Assembly (NCBI RefSeq): GCF_013256625.1
Contig: NZ_CP053908.1
Coordinates: 868,001-932,000 of the forward strand
Reading direction: 5' to 3'
Source of the DNA: Hymenobacter sp. BRD128
Lineage (GTDB): Bacteria; Bacteroidota; Bacteroidia; Cytophagales; Hymenobacteraceae
Length of the DNA stretch: 64,000 nt
The notes below the pieces were generated by a model. That model had not been told where the DNA came from, searched no databases, and saw nothing but the letters and a program-made list of their open reading frames with translations. Made by a program: the position numbers and the translations under genes. Positions 10,201 to 17,961 of this stretch are shown in pieces. The first letter of the stretch is position 1; each line of letters begins with the position of its first letter.

Positions 10201-12492
10201 GTGGCTAGCTTCACGAGCCCCGCCCTGCAAGTGGCCACTATCTCGGCCGGCGTAGTAGCTACCTGGACGCCCCCCAAGGCGCTCGCGGCCAAGGCCGACT
10301 CCACGGTGTGGTACTGGCGCGTGCGCTTTACTACCCCCGTGCCGCCCGAAGATGCCAGCTGGCAGGTAAGCTCATTCCGCGTCATTGCCAATGCCTTGAG
10401 TGGCGGCTGGTCGCAGAGCCACAACGGGCAGTTCAACCGCGACCAGCTGCAAGGCGTGGCTGTGGCAACCCCCAGCAACCACTGGAGCTTTGCAGCGCAG
10501 CAGCAGCCCCTGACGCTGCGCACGGGCGGTGGCGGCGGGCCCGGCGGCGCCTATACCTTCCTGGTGAGTGGCTACGGCATCAATGTTGGTAGCAGCGTGG
10601 CCGACGTGAGCAATTGCGGCGCAAAATCGCCCAACCTGCTGCTCGCCGTGTTCGACCCGCGCACGCTCAAGCAAATTCCCGTGGCGGGCTCGTACTCGCA
10701 GTGCGGGCCGGCTAGCCTGCCGTTCTACTCTTTCGGGGCCGACCCTACCAGTGGCGCCGATACCCTCGACAACCTCAACAATAGCGCCGCCCGCCGGGCG
10801 CAGCTGCTCGACTTTCTGGGCAAGGTGCCCGACGGCGCCTACGTAGCCCTGGTGAGCGAAAACCGCCTGCGCTACGCCGACCCCAACATGGCCGCCACGC
10901 TGCGCCAAGTGGCTAGCCTGCTCGGCAGCAAAGTGGTGACGACCCTCAAAAACGGCGACCCCTGGGCGCTGGTAAGCCAGAAGAAGGCTAGCGGCAGCGT
11001 GCTGCTGGCCGAGGCTGGTCCCAATGCCACGTCGAGCACGGCTAGCTACCTGCAAGGCATCACCTTGACTACCTCGCTCAGCGCGCCTAGCCAGGCGGGC
11101 AGCATTACCAGCACGCTCATCGGCCCGGCCGTGAAGTGGCAGGCGCTCTTCGACGTTATCAAGCCCGAAACGCCGACGGCCAGCTACACGCTCGCGCTGG
11201 TGGGCATCGATGCCACCAACAAAGCCACGGTGCTGCAACCCGACATCAAGACTAAGAATGTGGACCTGACCGGCTACTCGGCCACTACCTACCCCTACAT
11301 GCAGCTTCAGCTGGCCCTGCGCGACTCCGTGAACCGGGTGCCGCCGCAGCTCAAGCAGTGGCTTCTTACCTACAAGGGCAAGCCCGAGGGCGTGGTGCGC
11401 CGCGACTTGGTAGCGGCGGCCGTCTACGACTCGGTGAGCCTCAAGGCGCAGGCTACCACCGGCACCGGCTTCATCAAGTTCCCGGTTAAGTTCGACAATA
11501 TCTCACAGGAAGCCTTCGCCAGCCGCCTCCAGACGCAGGTGCAGCTCATCAACGCCGCCACCAACCTGCCGGTGAAAACCCTGCCGCTGCTCACCGCCAC
11601 CCGCGACCTGCTGCCCGGCGACAGCGCCCTCACCGTGAACGTGAGCATTGATATGCGCGGCTTATTTGGCAGATTTTACGTGCGCGTGTTCGTCAATCCG
11701 CAGCTGCAGCCCGAACTCTACTACTACAATAACGAGCTGAAAACGGCCACCTTCACGGTGCGCGACAACAACGTGCCGCCCACCCTCGACGTGGCCGTCG
11801 ATGGCCGCCACATTCTGGATGGCGAGCTGGTGGCGCCGCGCCCCGTGGTCACGATTCAGCTCAAGGATGAGGATAAGCTGCGCCTTATCACCGATGCGTC
11901 GTACTTCACGGTGTTTCTGCAAAAGCAGGGCGGCGCGACGGTACCGGTGAACGTGAATGGCCCGGAGGTGCACTTCAGCGTCGACAACACGTCGGGCAGC
12001 CTGGCTAAGCTCGACTATCAGCCTGGCCTGAGCGCGCCGCTGGCCGATGGGGTGTATACGCTGAGCGTGCAGGGCCGCGACCCTGCTGGCGCCAGCGCGG
12101 GCACCGTCAATTACCAGGTGAAGTTCACGGTGGTAAATGCCTCGCAAATCTCCAACGTGTACCCGTATCCAAATCCCGTCACGAGCAAAGCTAAGTTCGT
12201 GTTTACAGTGACGGGCGCGGAGCTGCCCCGCAACATGAAAATCCAGATTATGACCCTGACGGGCCGCGTGGTGCGCGAGATTTTCATGAGTGAGCTCGGC
12301 CCGCTGCACATCGGCAACAACATCACCGACTATGCCTGGGATGGCACCGACCAGTACGGCGACCGCCTTGCCAACGGTACGTACCTCTACCGCGTGGCCA
12401 TCGACGACCCTACCGGCGAGTTCAAGAAATTCACCACCGCTGGCGACCAGGCTTTCAAAAACGACTGGGGCAAGCTCGTGCTGCTGCGCTAG
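7201..12492 (+). CDS. porU2: Gingipain-like (C25) cysteine peptidase, T9SS sortase PorU2 type
   Basis: A 1763-residue exported protein. A signal peptide ends near AQAQSG. The peptidase C25 domain lies about residues 400-830; its catalytic dyad is seen as YFGHGS (His) and MMYNGCSAGAAFF (Cys), in the right order and spacing. CARDB/Ig-like beta domains follow (about 860-970 and 1010-1100) and then a long unassigned region. The C-terminus is FlgD-like or T9SS sorting-domain-like, with YPYPNPVTSKAKF and NGTYLYRV. PorU sortases cut the C-terminal signal of T9SS cargo and attach it to the surface; the large PorU2 group is a paralogue of less clear role. It follows porV2 directly and ends at a strong terminator. 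Confidence 0.85.
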   Translation: MDKSYPTIWARVLGRAVGLAWLALLLGAFTTAQAQSGAYGNEWIVQGQPYYKVKVWRDGLYRLDYAYLTRLGAGAVAPTQLQVWRRGKEVAVYQGGNSTTLDNTSFVEFYGQRNDAGLDKEFYKNIKDQANPFYSFYTDTAAYFVTWGTRPGKRMAQPVAAGGTPHGWRIQSLLTQKVSNYAEGPTEQTYTFLPWIEAGEGFFQGFYFSQSQALPLDSALRAVATVPGVPSPTLDVVVQGGFRDTNHKTAVQVVPPTSGATPRTLGILSYYGYEHSYGRYPLQASDIGSNGSVLVSFAIAPQAPQRYVDVYRLSWWRVTAPQQNVWFNDRQQLFFQNDSLLSGPATYEVDNIPPTVSGFDIHDPWNVQRVAPTAAATLGSTGRRYVFPSATSQQTRRLLLADEARTLVPPPARRVNFRAIDPVKPTFVIITHPKLMQAAGGVPNVALAYASYRASAAGGAYDTLMVTAPQLYDQFHYGERSVIALRHFALWLAAKAPANQTKYLLLLGKGISPGSAVTTTVSPDYTFGLGGGFDASQSARVRGENGLDLVPISTRSSSDIFLSSDWPHDNNVPALPTGRVVATTAQEALDYLTKLKEYEAQINPNQLNPDPWHKNFVHLGGGHDPAEIALFGSYLNKYKRRAEHPLLGASVTTYQRVYDPNNPFAGEKNISSEVNAGLGLITYFGHGSTTTFDLNIGDINDPTQGYTNAKKYPVMMYNGCSAGAAFFNARTFATDWLLAPSKGSIGIMAESGASYADLLDPAQDLSYQLLFNDPVWFGRPVAEVRREVIRRLQPTAAFLPLAGNLRATEQLLCTIWQGDPALRLYAPAKPDFVASSAALSLSPIAPDVAVTGASSKFTLNIGVSNPARITRDSIEIRVTRTYPTATGLAPEVYVFNNHNGLRPFPQAFRRDTTYTITLNNPTSDFSGDNKFTVELDYRNKVAELDETNNTATLTYSFLKRGLTLLTPTEFAIIASNKPRLVAQSNDPNGPVRSYDFQVDSVASFTSPALQVATISAGVVATWTPPKALAAKADSTVWYWRVRFTTPVPPEDASWQVSSFRVIANALSGGWSQSHNGQFNRDQLQGVAVATPSNHWSFAAQQQPLTLRTGGGGGPGGAYTFLVSGYGINVGSSVADVSNCGAKSPNLLLAVFDPRTLKQIPVAGSYSQCGPASLPFYSFGADPTSGADTLDNLNNSAARRAQLLDFLGKVPDGAYVALVSENRLRYADPNMAATLRQVASLLGSKVVTTLKNGDPWALVSQKKASGSVLLAEAGPNATSSTASYLQGITLTTSLSAPSQAGSITSTLIGPAVKWQALFDVIKPETPTASYTLALVGIDATNKATVLQPDIKTKNVDLTGYSATTYPYMQLQLALRDSVNRVPPQLKQWLLTYKGKPEGVVRRDLVAAAVYDSVSLKAQATTGTGFIKFPVKFDNISQEAFASRLQTQVQLINAATNLPVKTLPLLTATRDLLPGDSALTVNVSIDMRGLFGRFYVRVFVNPQLQPELYYYNNELKTATFTVRDNNVPPTLDVAVDGRHILDGELVAPRPVVTIQLKDEDKLRLITDASYFTVFLQKQGGATVPVNVNGPEVHFSVDNTSGSLAKLDYQPGLSAPLADGVYTLSVQGRDPAGASAGTVNYQVKFTVVNASQISNVYPYPNPVTSKAKFVFTVTGAELPRNMKIQIMTLTGRVVREIFMSELGPLHIGNNITDYAWDGTDQYGDRLANGTYLYRVAIDDPTGEFKKFTTAGDQAFKNDWGKLVLLR

Positions 12493-12513
12493 CCCTTGTT
12501 CATTCAGAAAAGC

Positions 12514-12549
12514 AAAAAGGTCGCCCGGCTGAGCCGGGCGACCTTTTTT
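12514..12549. terminator. Bidirectional terminator between porU2 and folA
   Basis: Perfect 16-bp stem (12514-12529 with 12533-12548), 3-nt loop, A run on one side and T run on the other, between convergent genes. Confidence 0.88.
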
Positions 12550-12562
12550 GTGGGCCCTAACC

Positions 12563-13060
12563 CTAGCGGCGGCGTAGTGTCACGAAGCTGTAGGCGAGGT
12601 CGTTTTTGGCGTCGGGCGCGTGGCGCTCACGGGTTTCCTCGCGCCACTCGGTGGGCGAGAGGGGCGGAAAAAACGTGTCGCCATCGGGCACGGTAGTGTG
12701 CACTTCGGTAAGGTACACTACATCGGCGGCGGGCAGCGCCTCGCGGTATATTTCGCCGCCGCCAATGATGCAGACTTCTTCACCACCCGGCTGCCGGGCG
12801 GCCAGCGCCAGCGCCTCGGGCAGCGAGTAGGCCAGCAGCACCCCGGCCGGCGCGCGCCAGGCCGCTTGGCCCGTTACTACGACGTTGGCCCGGCCCGGCA
12901 GCACCCGGCCAATGCTCTCAAACGTGCGCCGGCCCATCACGATGGGGTGGCCGAGCGTCAGTTTTTTGAAGTGCTGTAAATCGGCGGGCAAGTGCCAGGG
13001 CAGTTGACCCTGGCGGCCAATAACGTTGTTTTCGGCCGCAGCTACAATAATGGAAACCAT
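12563..13060 (-). CDS. folA: Dihydrofolate reductase
   Basis: A 165-residue DHFR of standard length. Seen features are the start MVSIIVAAAENNVIG, the substrate loop GQLPWHLPADLQHFK (with the Asp that protonates dihydrofolate), the NADPH-binding VMGRRTFESIG, and IIGGGEIYREALP. The enzyme reduces dihydrofolate to tetrahydrofolate with NADPH. Its neighbour fmt uses formyl-tetrahydrofolate, so the pair is metabolically linked; they are 38 bp apart on the same strand and probably cotranscribed. Confidence 0.96.
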   Translation of the reverse strand: MVSIIVAAAENNVIGRQGQLPWHLPADLQHFKKLTLGHPIVMGRRTFESIGRVLPGRANVVVTGQAAWRAPAGVLLAYSLPEALALAARQPGGEEVCIIGGGEIYREALPAADVVYLTEVHTTVPDGDTFFPPLSPTEWREETRERHAPDAKNDLAYSFVTLRRR

Positions 13061-13098
13061 AAGGAAAATTGATAGGTAGGAATGTAGAATTGGGGTGT

Positions 13099-14049
13099 TT
13101 ATACCTCCTTTCCGCTCCCTAGTTCCAGCTTAGTGCCGCGCAAAAACTCTTCTACACTCATCCGCTTTTTGCCTTCAAGCTGCACTTCGAGCAGGGCTAG
13201 CCAGCCGGTGGGCGTGGCCACGCGCAGGTGGTGGCGGCCATCGGTGGCCCAGGTACCCGCCGGGGCAGGGGGCTCGGCGGCTTCGGCCCGCGCCCGAAAT
13301 ACTTTCAGGGCCCGGCCGTCGGGCAGGGTGGTATAGGCGGCGGGCGCGGGGGCTAGGCCGCGCACCTGATTTACCAGCTCCTCGGCGGGGCGCGTGAAGT
13401 CGAGCCGGCCGGTTTCCTTGGTGAGCTTGGGGGCGGGGCGCAGGTCGGGGGTGGTAGGCTGCGGGGTGCTGGGGGCCGCCCCGGCCGCAATGGCCGCCAC
13501 CGTGCGCCGGGCCAGCGCCGCGCCGGCCACCTTCAGCTTATCATACAAGGAGCCAAAGTCGTCGCTGGGGGCAATGGCAATTTTATCCTGCAAGATGAGG
13601 TCGCCGGTATCAATCTCGTGGCGCAGAAAAAAGCTGCTGACGCCCGTTTCCTGGTCGCCGTGCATCAGGGCCCAGTTGATGGGCGCCGCGCCCCGGTACT
13701 GCGGCAGCAGCGAAGCATGGATATTGACCGAGCCCAGCCGGGGCATATGCCACACCGCCTCGGGCAGCATCCGGAAGGCTACTACTACTTGCAAATCAGC
13801 GGCGTAGCTTTTTAATTCTGCCTGAAAAGCCGGGTCTTTTAAATTAGGTGGTTGCAGCACCGGCAGGCCGTGGGCCAGGGCCGCCTGCTTCACGGCCGAA
13901 GCCTGCAGCTGCCGGCCCCGGCCAGCAGGCCGGTCGGGGCCGGTGATAACGGCTACGACCTGGGCTTCGGGCAAGGCCAGCAGGGTTTCGAGGGTAGGCA
14001 CCGCAAAATCGGGGGTGCCCATAAACACGATGCGAAGAGGAGAAAGCAT
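13099..14049 (-). CDS. fmt: Methionyl-tRNA formyltransferase
   Basis: A 316-residue enzyme with the full family pattern: LRIVFMGTPDFAVPTLE at the N-terminus, the catalytic NIHASLLPQYRGAAPI block, ETGVSSFFL and the Asp of DTGDLI. A C-terminal OB-like domain binds the tRNA acceptor. It formylates initiator Met-tRNA using 10-formyl-tetrahydrofolate in the cytoplasm. The start is the ATG at 14049 (MLSPLRIVF). Just upstream is a palindromic intergenic repeat, and folA follows downstream. Confidence 0.96.
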   Translation of the reverse strand: MLSPLRIVFMGTPDFAVPTLETLLALPEAQVVAVITGPDRPAGRGRQLQASAVKQAALAHGLPVLQPPNLKDPAFQAELKSYAADLQVVVAFRMLPEAVWHMPRLGSVNIHASLLPQYRGAAPINWALMHGDQETGVSSFFLRHEIDTGDLILQDKIAIAPSDDFGSLYDKLKVAGAALARRTVAAIAAGAAPSTPQPTTPDLRPAPKLTKETGRLDFTRPAEELVNQVRGLAPAPAAYTTLPDGRALKVFRARAEAAEPPAPAGTWATDGRHHLRVATPTGWLALLEVQLEGKKRMSVEEFLRGTKLELGSGKEV

Positions 14050-14074
14050 AAAGTAAGGGACTTATATAACCGGC

Positions 14075-14180
14075 TGTCATGCGGAGCCTGCGATGCATCG
14101 GGTCGCCGCAGAACGAAGCGGAATGGTGGTAAGCCAAACGGCGCAATGGCGAAAAGGGACTGCGCAAGCTCCGCATGACA
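14075..14180. repeat. Intergenic palindromic repeat, copy 1
   Basis: Terminal inverted arms TGTCATGCGGAGC (14075-14087) and its exact complement (14168-14180) enclose about 80 nt between namZ and fmt. The left end resembles the repeat at 44362-44444 (both read TGTCAT..GAGCCTG..GA.GCA.TCG), so the two belong to one dispersed family of REP-like elements. Confidence 0.65.
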
Positions 14181-14188
14181 AAGGAAGA

Positions 14189-15403
14189 TTACCGCTCGGG
14201 ATACAGCAGGTACTTCTTACGCAGCTGCTTGAACTTGCTCAGCCCCGGCTCCCAGCTGGCCCGGATACTGGCCTCCGAGCGCCCGGCTACCACCTGCGCC
14301 CGCAGCGAATCGGTGCCGGCCAGCTGCTCGAAGTACTTTGTAAAGAAATGCTCCTTATTCGTGCTTTGGTGGTAAAAATCAAGCAGATACTTTACCGTGA
14401 AGAACTGGCTGGCCTCGCCGGCGGCGGGCTGGTGCAGGTCGAAGCCGTAGCAGCGCTGGCCATTGAGTGGCGGCGTGGGCGAGCCCGCATTAGGCCGGGG
14501 CGTGAATTGGAAAGGCCGCGTAGCCGGCTGGCTAGGGCTGCCTATCACCTCAAACGGCCGGTCGGTGCCGCGCCCCACGCTCACGGTGGTGCCCTCGAAA
14601 AGGCACACGCTCGGGTAAAGCGCCACCGCCCGCGCCGTGGGCAGGTTGGGGGAGGGGCGCACGGGTAGCGCGTAGGGCGTGGCGTGGGTGTAGCCGCCCG
14701 CGATGGGGATTACCTGCAGGCGGCAGGGCTGGCCACCGGCCAGCCACTTTTCGCCATTAATCATCCTGGCTAGCTCGCCTACCGTGAGGCCATGGCAGAT
14801 GGGCAGCGGGTCGAGGCCCACAAATGAGCGGTGCTTGGCTTCGAGCACCGGGCCATCGACCAGTAGGCCGTTGGGGTTGGGCCGGTCGAGCACGATAACG
14901 GTTTTACCCTGCTCGGCGGCGGCCTCCATTATGTAGTGCAGCGTGCTGATGAAGGTGTAAAAGCGCGTGCCCACGTCCTGGATATCGAATACCAGCACAT
15001 CGACGTCGGCTAGCATCTCGGGGGTGGGCTTTTTGGTTTTGCCATACACCGAGCGCACGGGTACGCCGGTGCGGGCGTCGCGCCCGTCGGTAATGGTGGC
15101 GCCATCGGCCGCCTCGCCCCGAAAGCCGTGCTCGGGCGCGAAGATGGCCGTCAGGTTCACGCGCAGCGCTTTCAGCGTATCGACCAAGTAAGTGGAGCCT
15201 AGCCGCGAAGTCTGATTTACGACCAGGCCTACGCGCTTGCCTTGCAGCGCGGGCAGGTAGCGCGGCAGCTGGGCGGCACCCACTATGGGCAGTTTAGAAG
15301 GAGGAATAAAGCATGAGGAATTGCTAGAAGTAAATTCTGCATTCCCCATTCCTGCTGCTAAATTGCCCAATAGCCCGCCGGCCATAAAAATCCACTTTAT
15401 CAT
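14189..15403 (-). CDS. DUF1343 / NamZ-type exo-beta-N-acetylmuramidase, exported
   Basis: About 404 residues from the ATG at 15403. The frame is open further upstream, but that would overlap the divergent permease gene and gives no family sequence; MIKWIFMAGGLLGNLAAG is a plausible signal peptide. The DUF1343 core is clear: GLVVNQTS, FAPEHGFRGEADGA-like, DVDVLVFDIQDVGTRFYT and LDRPNPNG. Characterised NamZ proteins release MurNAc from the non-reducing end of peptidoglycan fragments, so a role in cell-wall recycling is likely. It is transcribed away from the permease at 15485. Confidence 0.85.
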   Translation of the reverse strand: MIKWIFMAGGLLGNLAAGMGNAEFTSSNSSCFIPPSKLPIVGAAQLPRYLPALQGKRVGLVVNQTSRLGSTYLVDTLKALRVNLTAIFAPEHGFRGEAADGATITDGRDARTGVPVRSVYGKTKKPTPEMLADVDVLVFDIQDVGTRFYTFISTLHYIMEAAAEQGKTVIVLDRPNPNGLLVDGPVLEAKHRSFVGLDPLPICHGLTVGELARMINGEKWLAGGQPCRLQVIPIAGGYTHATPYALPVRPSPNLPTARAVALYPSVCLFEGTTVSVGRGTDRPFEVIGSPSQPATRPFQFTPRPNAGSPTPPLNGQRCYGFDLHQPAAGEASQFFTVKYLLDFYHQSTNKEHFFTKYFEQLAGTDSLRAQVVAGRSEASIRASWEPGLSKFKQLRKKYLLYPER

Positions 15404-15484
15404 AGCCCAAAAGTAGCCCGCTGCGTAAGAAGCGCGCTGCTGCCCCGGCCCCAACCCCCGGCGCGGCGTAGCTTTACGGCACTT

Positions 15485-16699
15485 GTGAATATCGCCCGCT
15501 ACATATCGCGCCGCATGGACGGGGCCGACTCCGGCTCCTTCACCCACTCCGTGACGCGCATTGCCACGGTCAGCATTGCGCTGGGCATCGCCGTGATGAT
15601 AGTGTCATTCTCGATTCTGCACGGCTTTCGCGAGCAGATTCAGAATAAGATATTTTCCTTCGGCGCACACTTGCAGCTTTCGCGCTACGACACCAACAAC
15701 TCACTCGAAGTGGCGCCCATCTCCGAGCCCGAGCTGCGGCGCCAGCTGGCCCGCTACCCGCAGGTGGCCTCGGTGCAGCCTTTCGCCCGCAAAACGGCCA
15801 TCATCAAAACCACCGACGAGGTGCTGGGCGTGGTGCTGAAAGGGGTGTCGGAAAAGCACGACCTGAACTCGATGCGTCAGAATATGGTGGCCGGCAAGTT
15901 TATCGGCTTTACTGACACGGCCGCCAGCAACGACATCGTGATTTCGCAAAAAATCGCCGATAAGCTGCGCCTGCAAGTGGGCAGCCCAGCCTTGTTCTAC
16001 TTTATTCAGCAGCCACCGCGCGTGCGCAAATTCCGGGTGTCGGGCATCTACCAGACCGGCCTCGACGAGTTTGACGAGGTATACGTGCTCGGCGACTTAC
16101 GCCAGATTCAGGAACTCAATGCCTGGCCCGACTCGCTGGTGGGCGGCCTCGAAGTGCGCCTGCGCGACTTTTCGCGCCTCGACCGCACCTTCGACCAGTT
16201 CTACGAGCAGCTGCCCTACGAGGTGCGCATCGAAAAAATCACCGACCAGTACGCGCAGCTGTTCGACTGGCTTCAGCTGCTCAATCGCAACGTCATTATT
16301 TTCCTCATTCTAATAATTTTTGTGGCCACCTTCAACATGGTCGCCACCATTTTTATCATGATTCTGGAGCGCACCAAAATGATTGGTATCCTCAAAGCGG
16401 TGGGCGCTACCGACAATCAGATACGGGGCATGTTCTTTTTCCGGGGCATCTCCATCACGCTTAAGGGATTAGTGATTGGCAACTTTATCGCGCTGGGATT
16501 CTGCGCCTTGCAGTATTATTTCCGCATCATTCCGCTCGACCCCGAGAACTACTACATGGACCGCGTACCCGTGGCCTGGGACCCCCTGGTGATGGTGCTG
16601 CTCAATGTGGCTACGCTGGCCGCCTCCATTCTATCGGTGCTCATCCCGACCTACATGATTGCCCGCATCAAGCCGATGGTCGCCATCCGGTTTGACTAG
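15485..16699 (+). CDS. FtsX-like ABC transporter permease (LolC/LolE type)
   Basis: A 404-residue inner-membrane permease. There is an N-terminal membrane segment (VTRIATVSIALGIAVMIVSF), a large periplasmic MacB/core domain (about 50-250) and three C-terminal membrane helices with FNMVATIFIMILERTKMIGIL, the hallmark of the FtsX/LolC family, where the LERTKMIGILKAVGA part couples to the ATPase. It probably helps release lipoproteins towards the outer membrane. The start is the GTG at 15485, since no ATG is available before the first helix. The ATPase partner is not in this window. Confidence 0.88.
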   Translation: MNIARYISRRMDGADSGSFTHSVTRIATVSIALGIAVMIVSFSILHGFREQIQNKIFSFGAHLQLSRYDTNNSLEVAPISEPELRRQLARYPQVASVQPFARKTAIIKTTDEVLGVVLKGVSEKHDLNSMRQNMVAGKFIGFTDTAASNDIVISQKIADKLRLQVGSPALFYFIQQPPRVRKFRVSGIYQTGLDEFDEVYVLGDLRQIQELNAWPDSLVGGLEVRLRDFSRLDRTFDQFYEQLPYEVRIEKITDQYAQLFDWLQLLNRNVIIFLILIIFVATFNMVATIFIMILERTKMIGILKAVGATDNQIRGMFFFRGISITLKGLVIGNFIALGFCALQYYFRIIPLDPENYYMDRVPVAWDPLVMVLLNVATLAASILSVLIPTYMIARIKPMVAIRFD

Positions 16700-16893
16700 G
16701 TGCGCGGGCCAGCTAGCCAGTAAATGCGGGGAAACTGCGCGGCAAAAACTCGGCGTTGAGCGACAAAACCGGGCGGGTTTGGCGAACCTGGCGTAATTTA
16801 GCCGGGCCAATTGGGCTAGTCAAAAATAAAAGCCGGGTGCAACCTGTTTACTGCTCGGTACGCTCTCTTGGGTACAATAACTCTCTTTTTTTC

Positions 16894-17961
16894 ATGAAAA
16901 ATTTTCCTCGGCTAGCCGGCCGTATGCTGGCGCTGCTGCTGGTGCTAGGTGGCCTCGGCCTGAGTAGCTGCCACAAAGACACCACCACTACCGTGTATGG
17001 CAACTGGCAGAAGGGCAACTCATTTCCGGGTACGATTCGTAGCAATGCAGTAAGCTTCGTTGTCAATGGTGTGGCCTATGTTGGTACTGGTATTGATGGC
17101 AATAGCGTGAAGTACAATGACTTCTATTCTTTTAATCCGGCCACGGGCAGCTGGCTGCGCCTCACGCCTTTTCCAGGGGTAGCGCGCTATAACGCTACCG
17201 CCTTTTCGGTAGGCAGCTTTGGCTATGTGGGCACCGGCTACGACGGCACCAACTACCTGAAGGATATGTGGAAGTTTGACCCCTCGCAAAACACCACGAC
17301 GACGACGGGTACGACGACGGTGACTACGGTAGGCAAATGGACGCAGATTGCCGACCTGCCAGTTAGTCCCGGCACTGCGGGCCGCTACGGCGCCGTGGCC
17401 GGTAGCGTGGGCAACTACGGCTACGTAGGCTGCGGCTTTGATGGCAACAATGAGAAGGATTTCTACCGCTACGACCCCACGGCCAACACCTGGAGCACGT
17501 TCGCTGGCTTCCCCGGCGACAAGCGTATCAATGCGGTGGCCTTCACTATCAACAATGTGCTGTACGTGGGCACGGGGATTAACAACGGTCAGTATACCAC
17601 TGACTTCTACGCCTACGACCCCGCCAAAGACGCCTGGACGACTAAGAGCCAGCTGGCCAACATCAGCAACTCGACCGCTTCGTATGATTACAGCAAAGTG
17701 GCGCGTTCGCAGGCCGTCGCCTTCACGGTAGGCAACTACGGCTACGTGACTACCGGCAGCAATGGCGCCGTAACTACCAGCTGCTACCAGTACGACCCGA
17801 CGCAGGATATCTGGACGGCAATGAACCCGTTCCTGGGTACGGGCCGCAATGCCGCCGTTGGGTTTGGTATTGGCAGCTTCGGCTACGTGGGTACCGGCAA
17901 TTCGGGCAGCAATCGCTTAGATGACTTCTGGACGTTTGACCCTAATGTCACGCAGCAGTAA
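16894..17961 (+). CDS. Kelch-repeat beta-propeller lipoprotein
   Basis: About 355 residues from the ATG at 16894; the frame extends upstream to 16756, but the 16894 start gives a lipoprotein signal ending LGLSSCHKD. Around six kelch-type blades follow, each with a pattern like FxxxGxxYVGTGxDG then DFYxYDPxxxxW, so it should fold as a beta-propeller on the envelope surface. A Thr-rich insert coded by an ACG-rich stretch lies near 17300. Such proteins often occur with DUF4270 lipoproteins, as here, where the next gene overlaps by 17 bp. The ligand is unknown. Confidence 0.85.
   Translation: MKNFPRLAGRMLALLLVLGGLGLSSCHKDTTTTVYGNWQKGNSFPGTIRSNAVSFVVNGVAYVGTGIDGNSVKYNDFYSFNPATGSWLRLTPFPGVARYNATAFSVGSFGYVGTGYDGTNYLKDMWKFDPSQNTTTTTGTTTVTTVGKWTQIADLPVSPGTAGRYGAVAGSVGNYGYVGCGFDGNNEKDFYRYDPTANTWSTFAGFPGDKRINAVAFTINNVLYVGTGINNGQYTTDFYAYDPAKDAWTTKSQLANISNSTASYDYSKVARSQAVAFTVGNYGYVTTGSNGAVTTSCYQYDPTQDIWTAMNPFLGTGRNAAVGFGIGSFGYVGTGNSGSNRLDDFWTFDPNVTQQ

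Noticed and set aside
14189-15547. Full-length 452-codon start for the NamZ-like gene
   Set aside because: It would overlap the divergent permease gene by 63 bp and precede the signal peptide with unrelated residues; ATG 15403 fits better.
17300-17330. ACG-rich microsatellite as a possible phase-variation tract
   Set aside because: It is short, made of imperfect triplets, and codes for a Thr-rich linker in frame; length change would not alter the frame.
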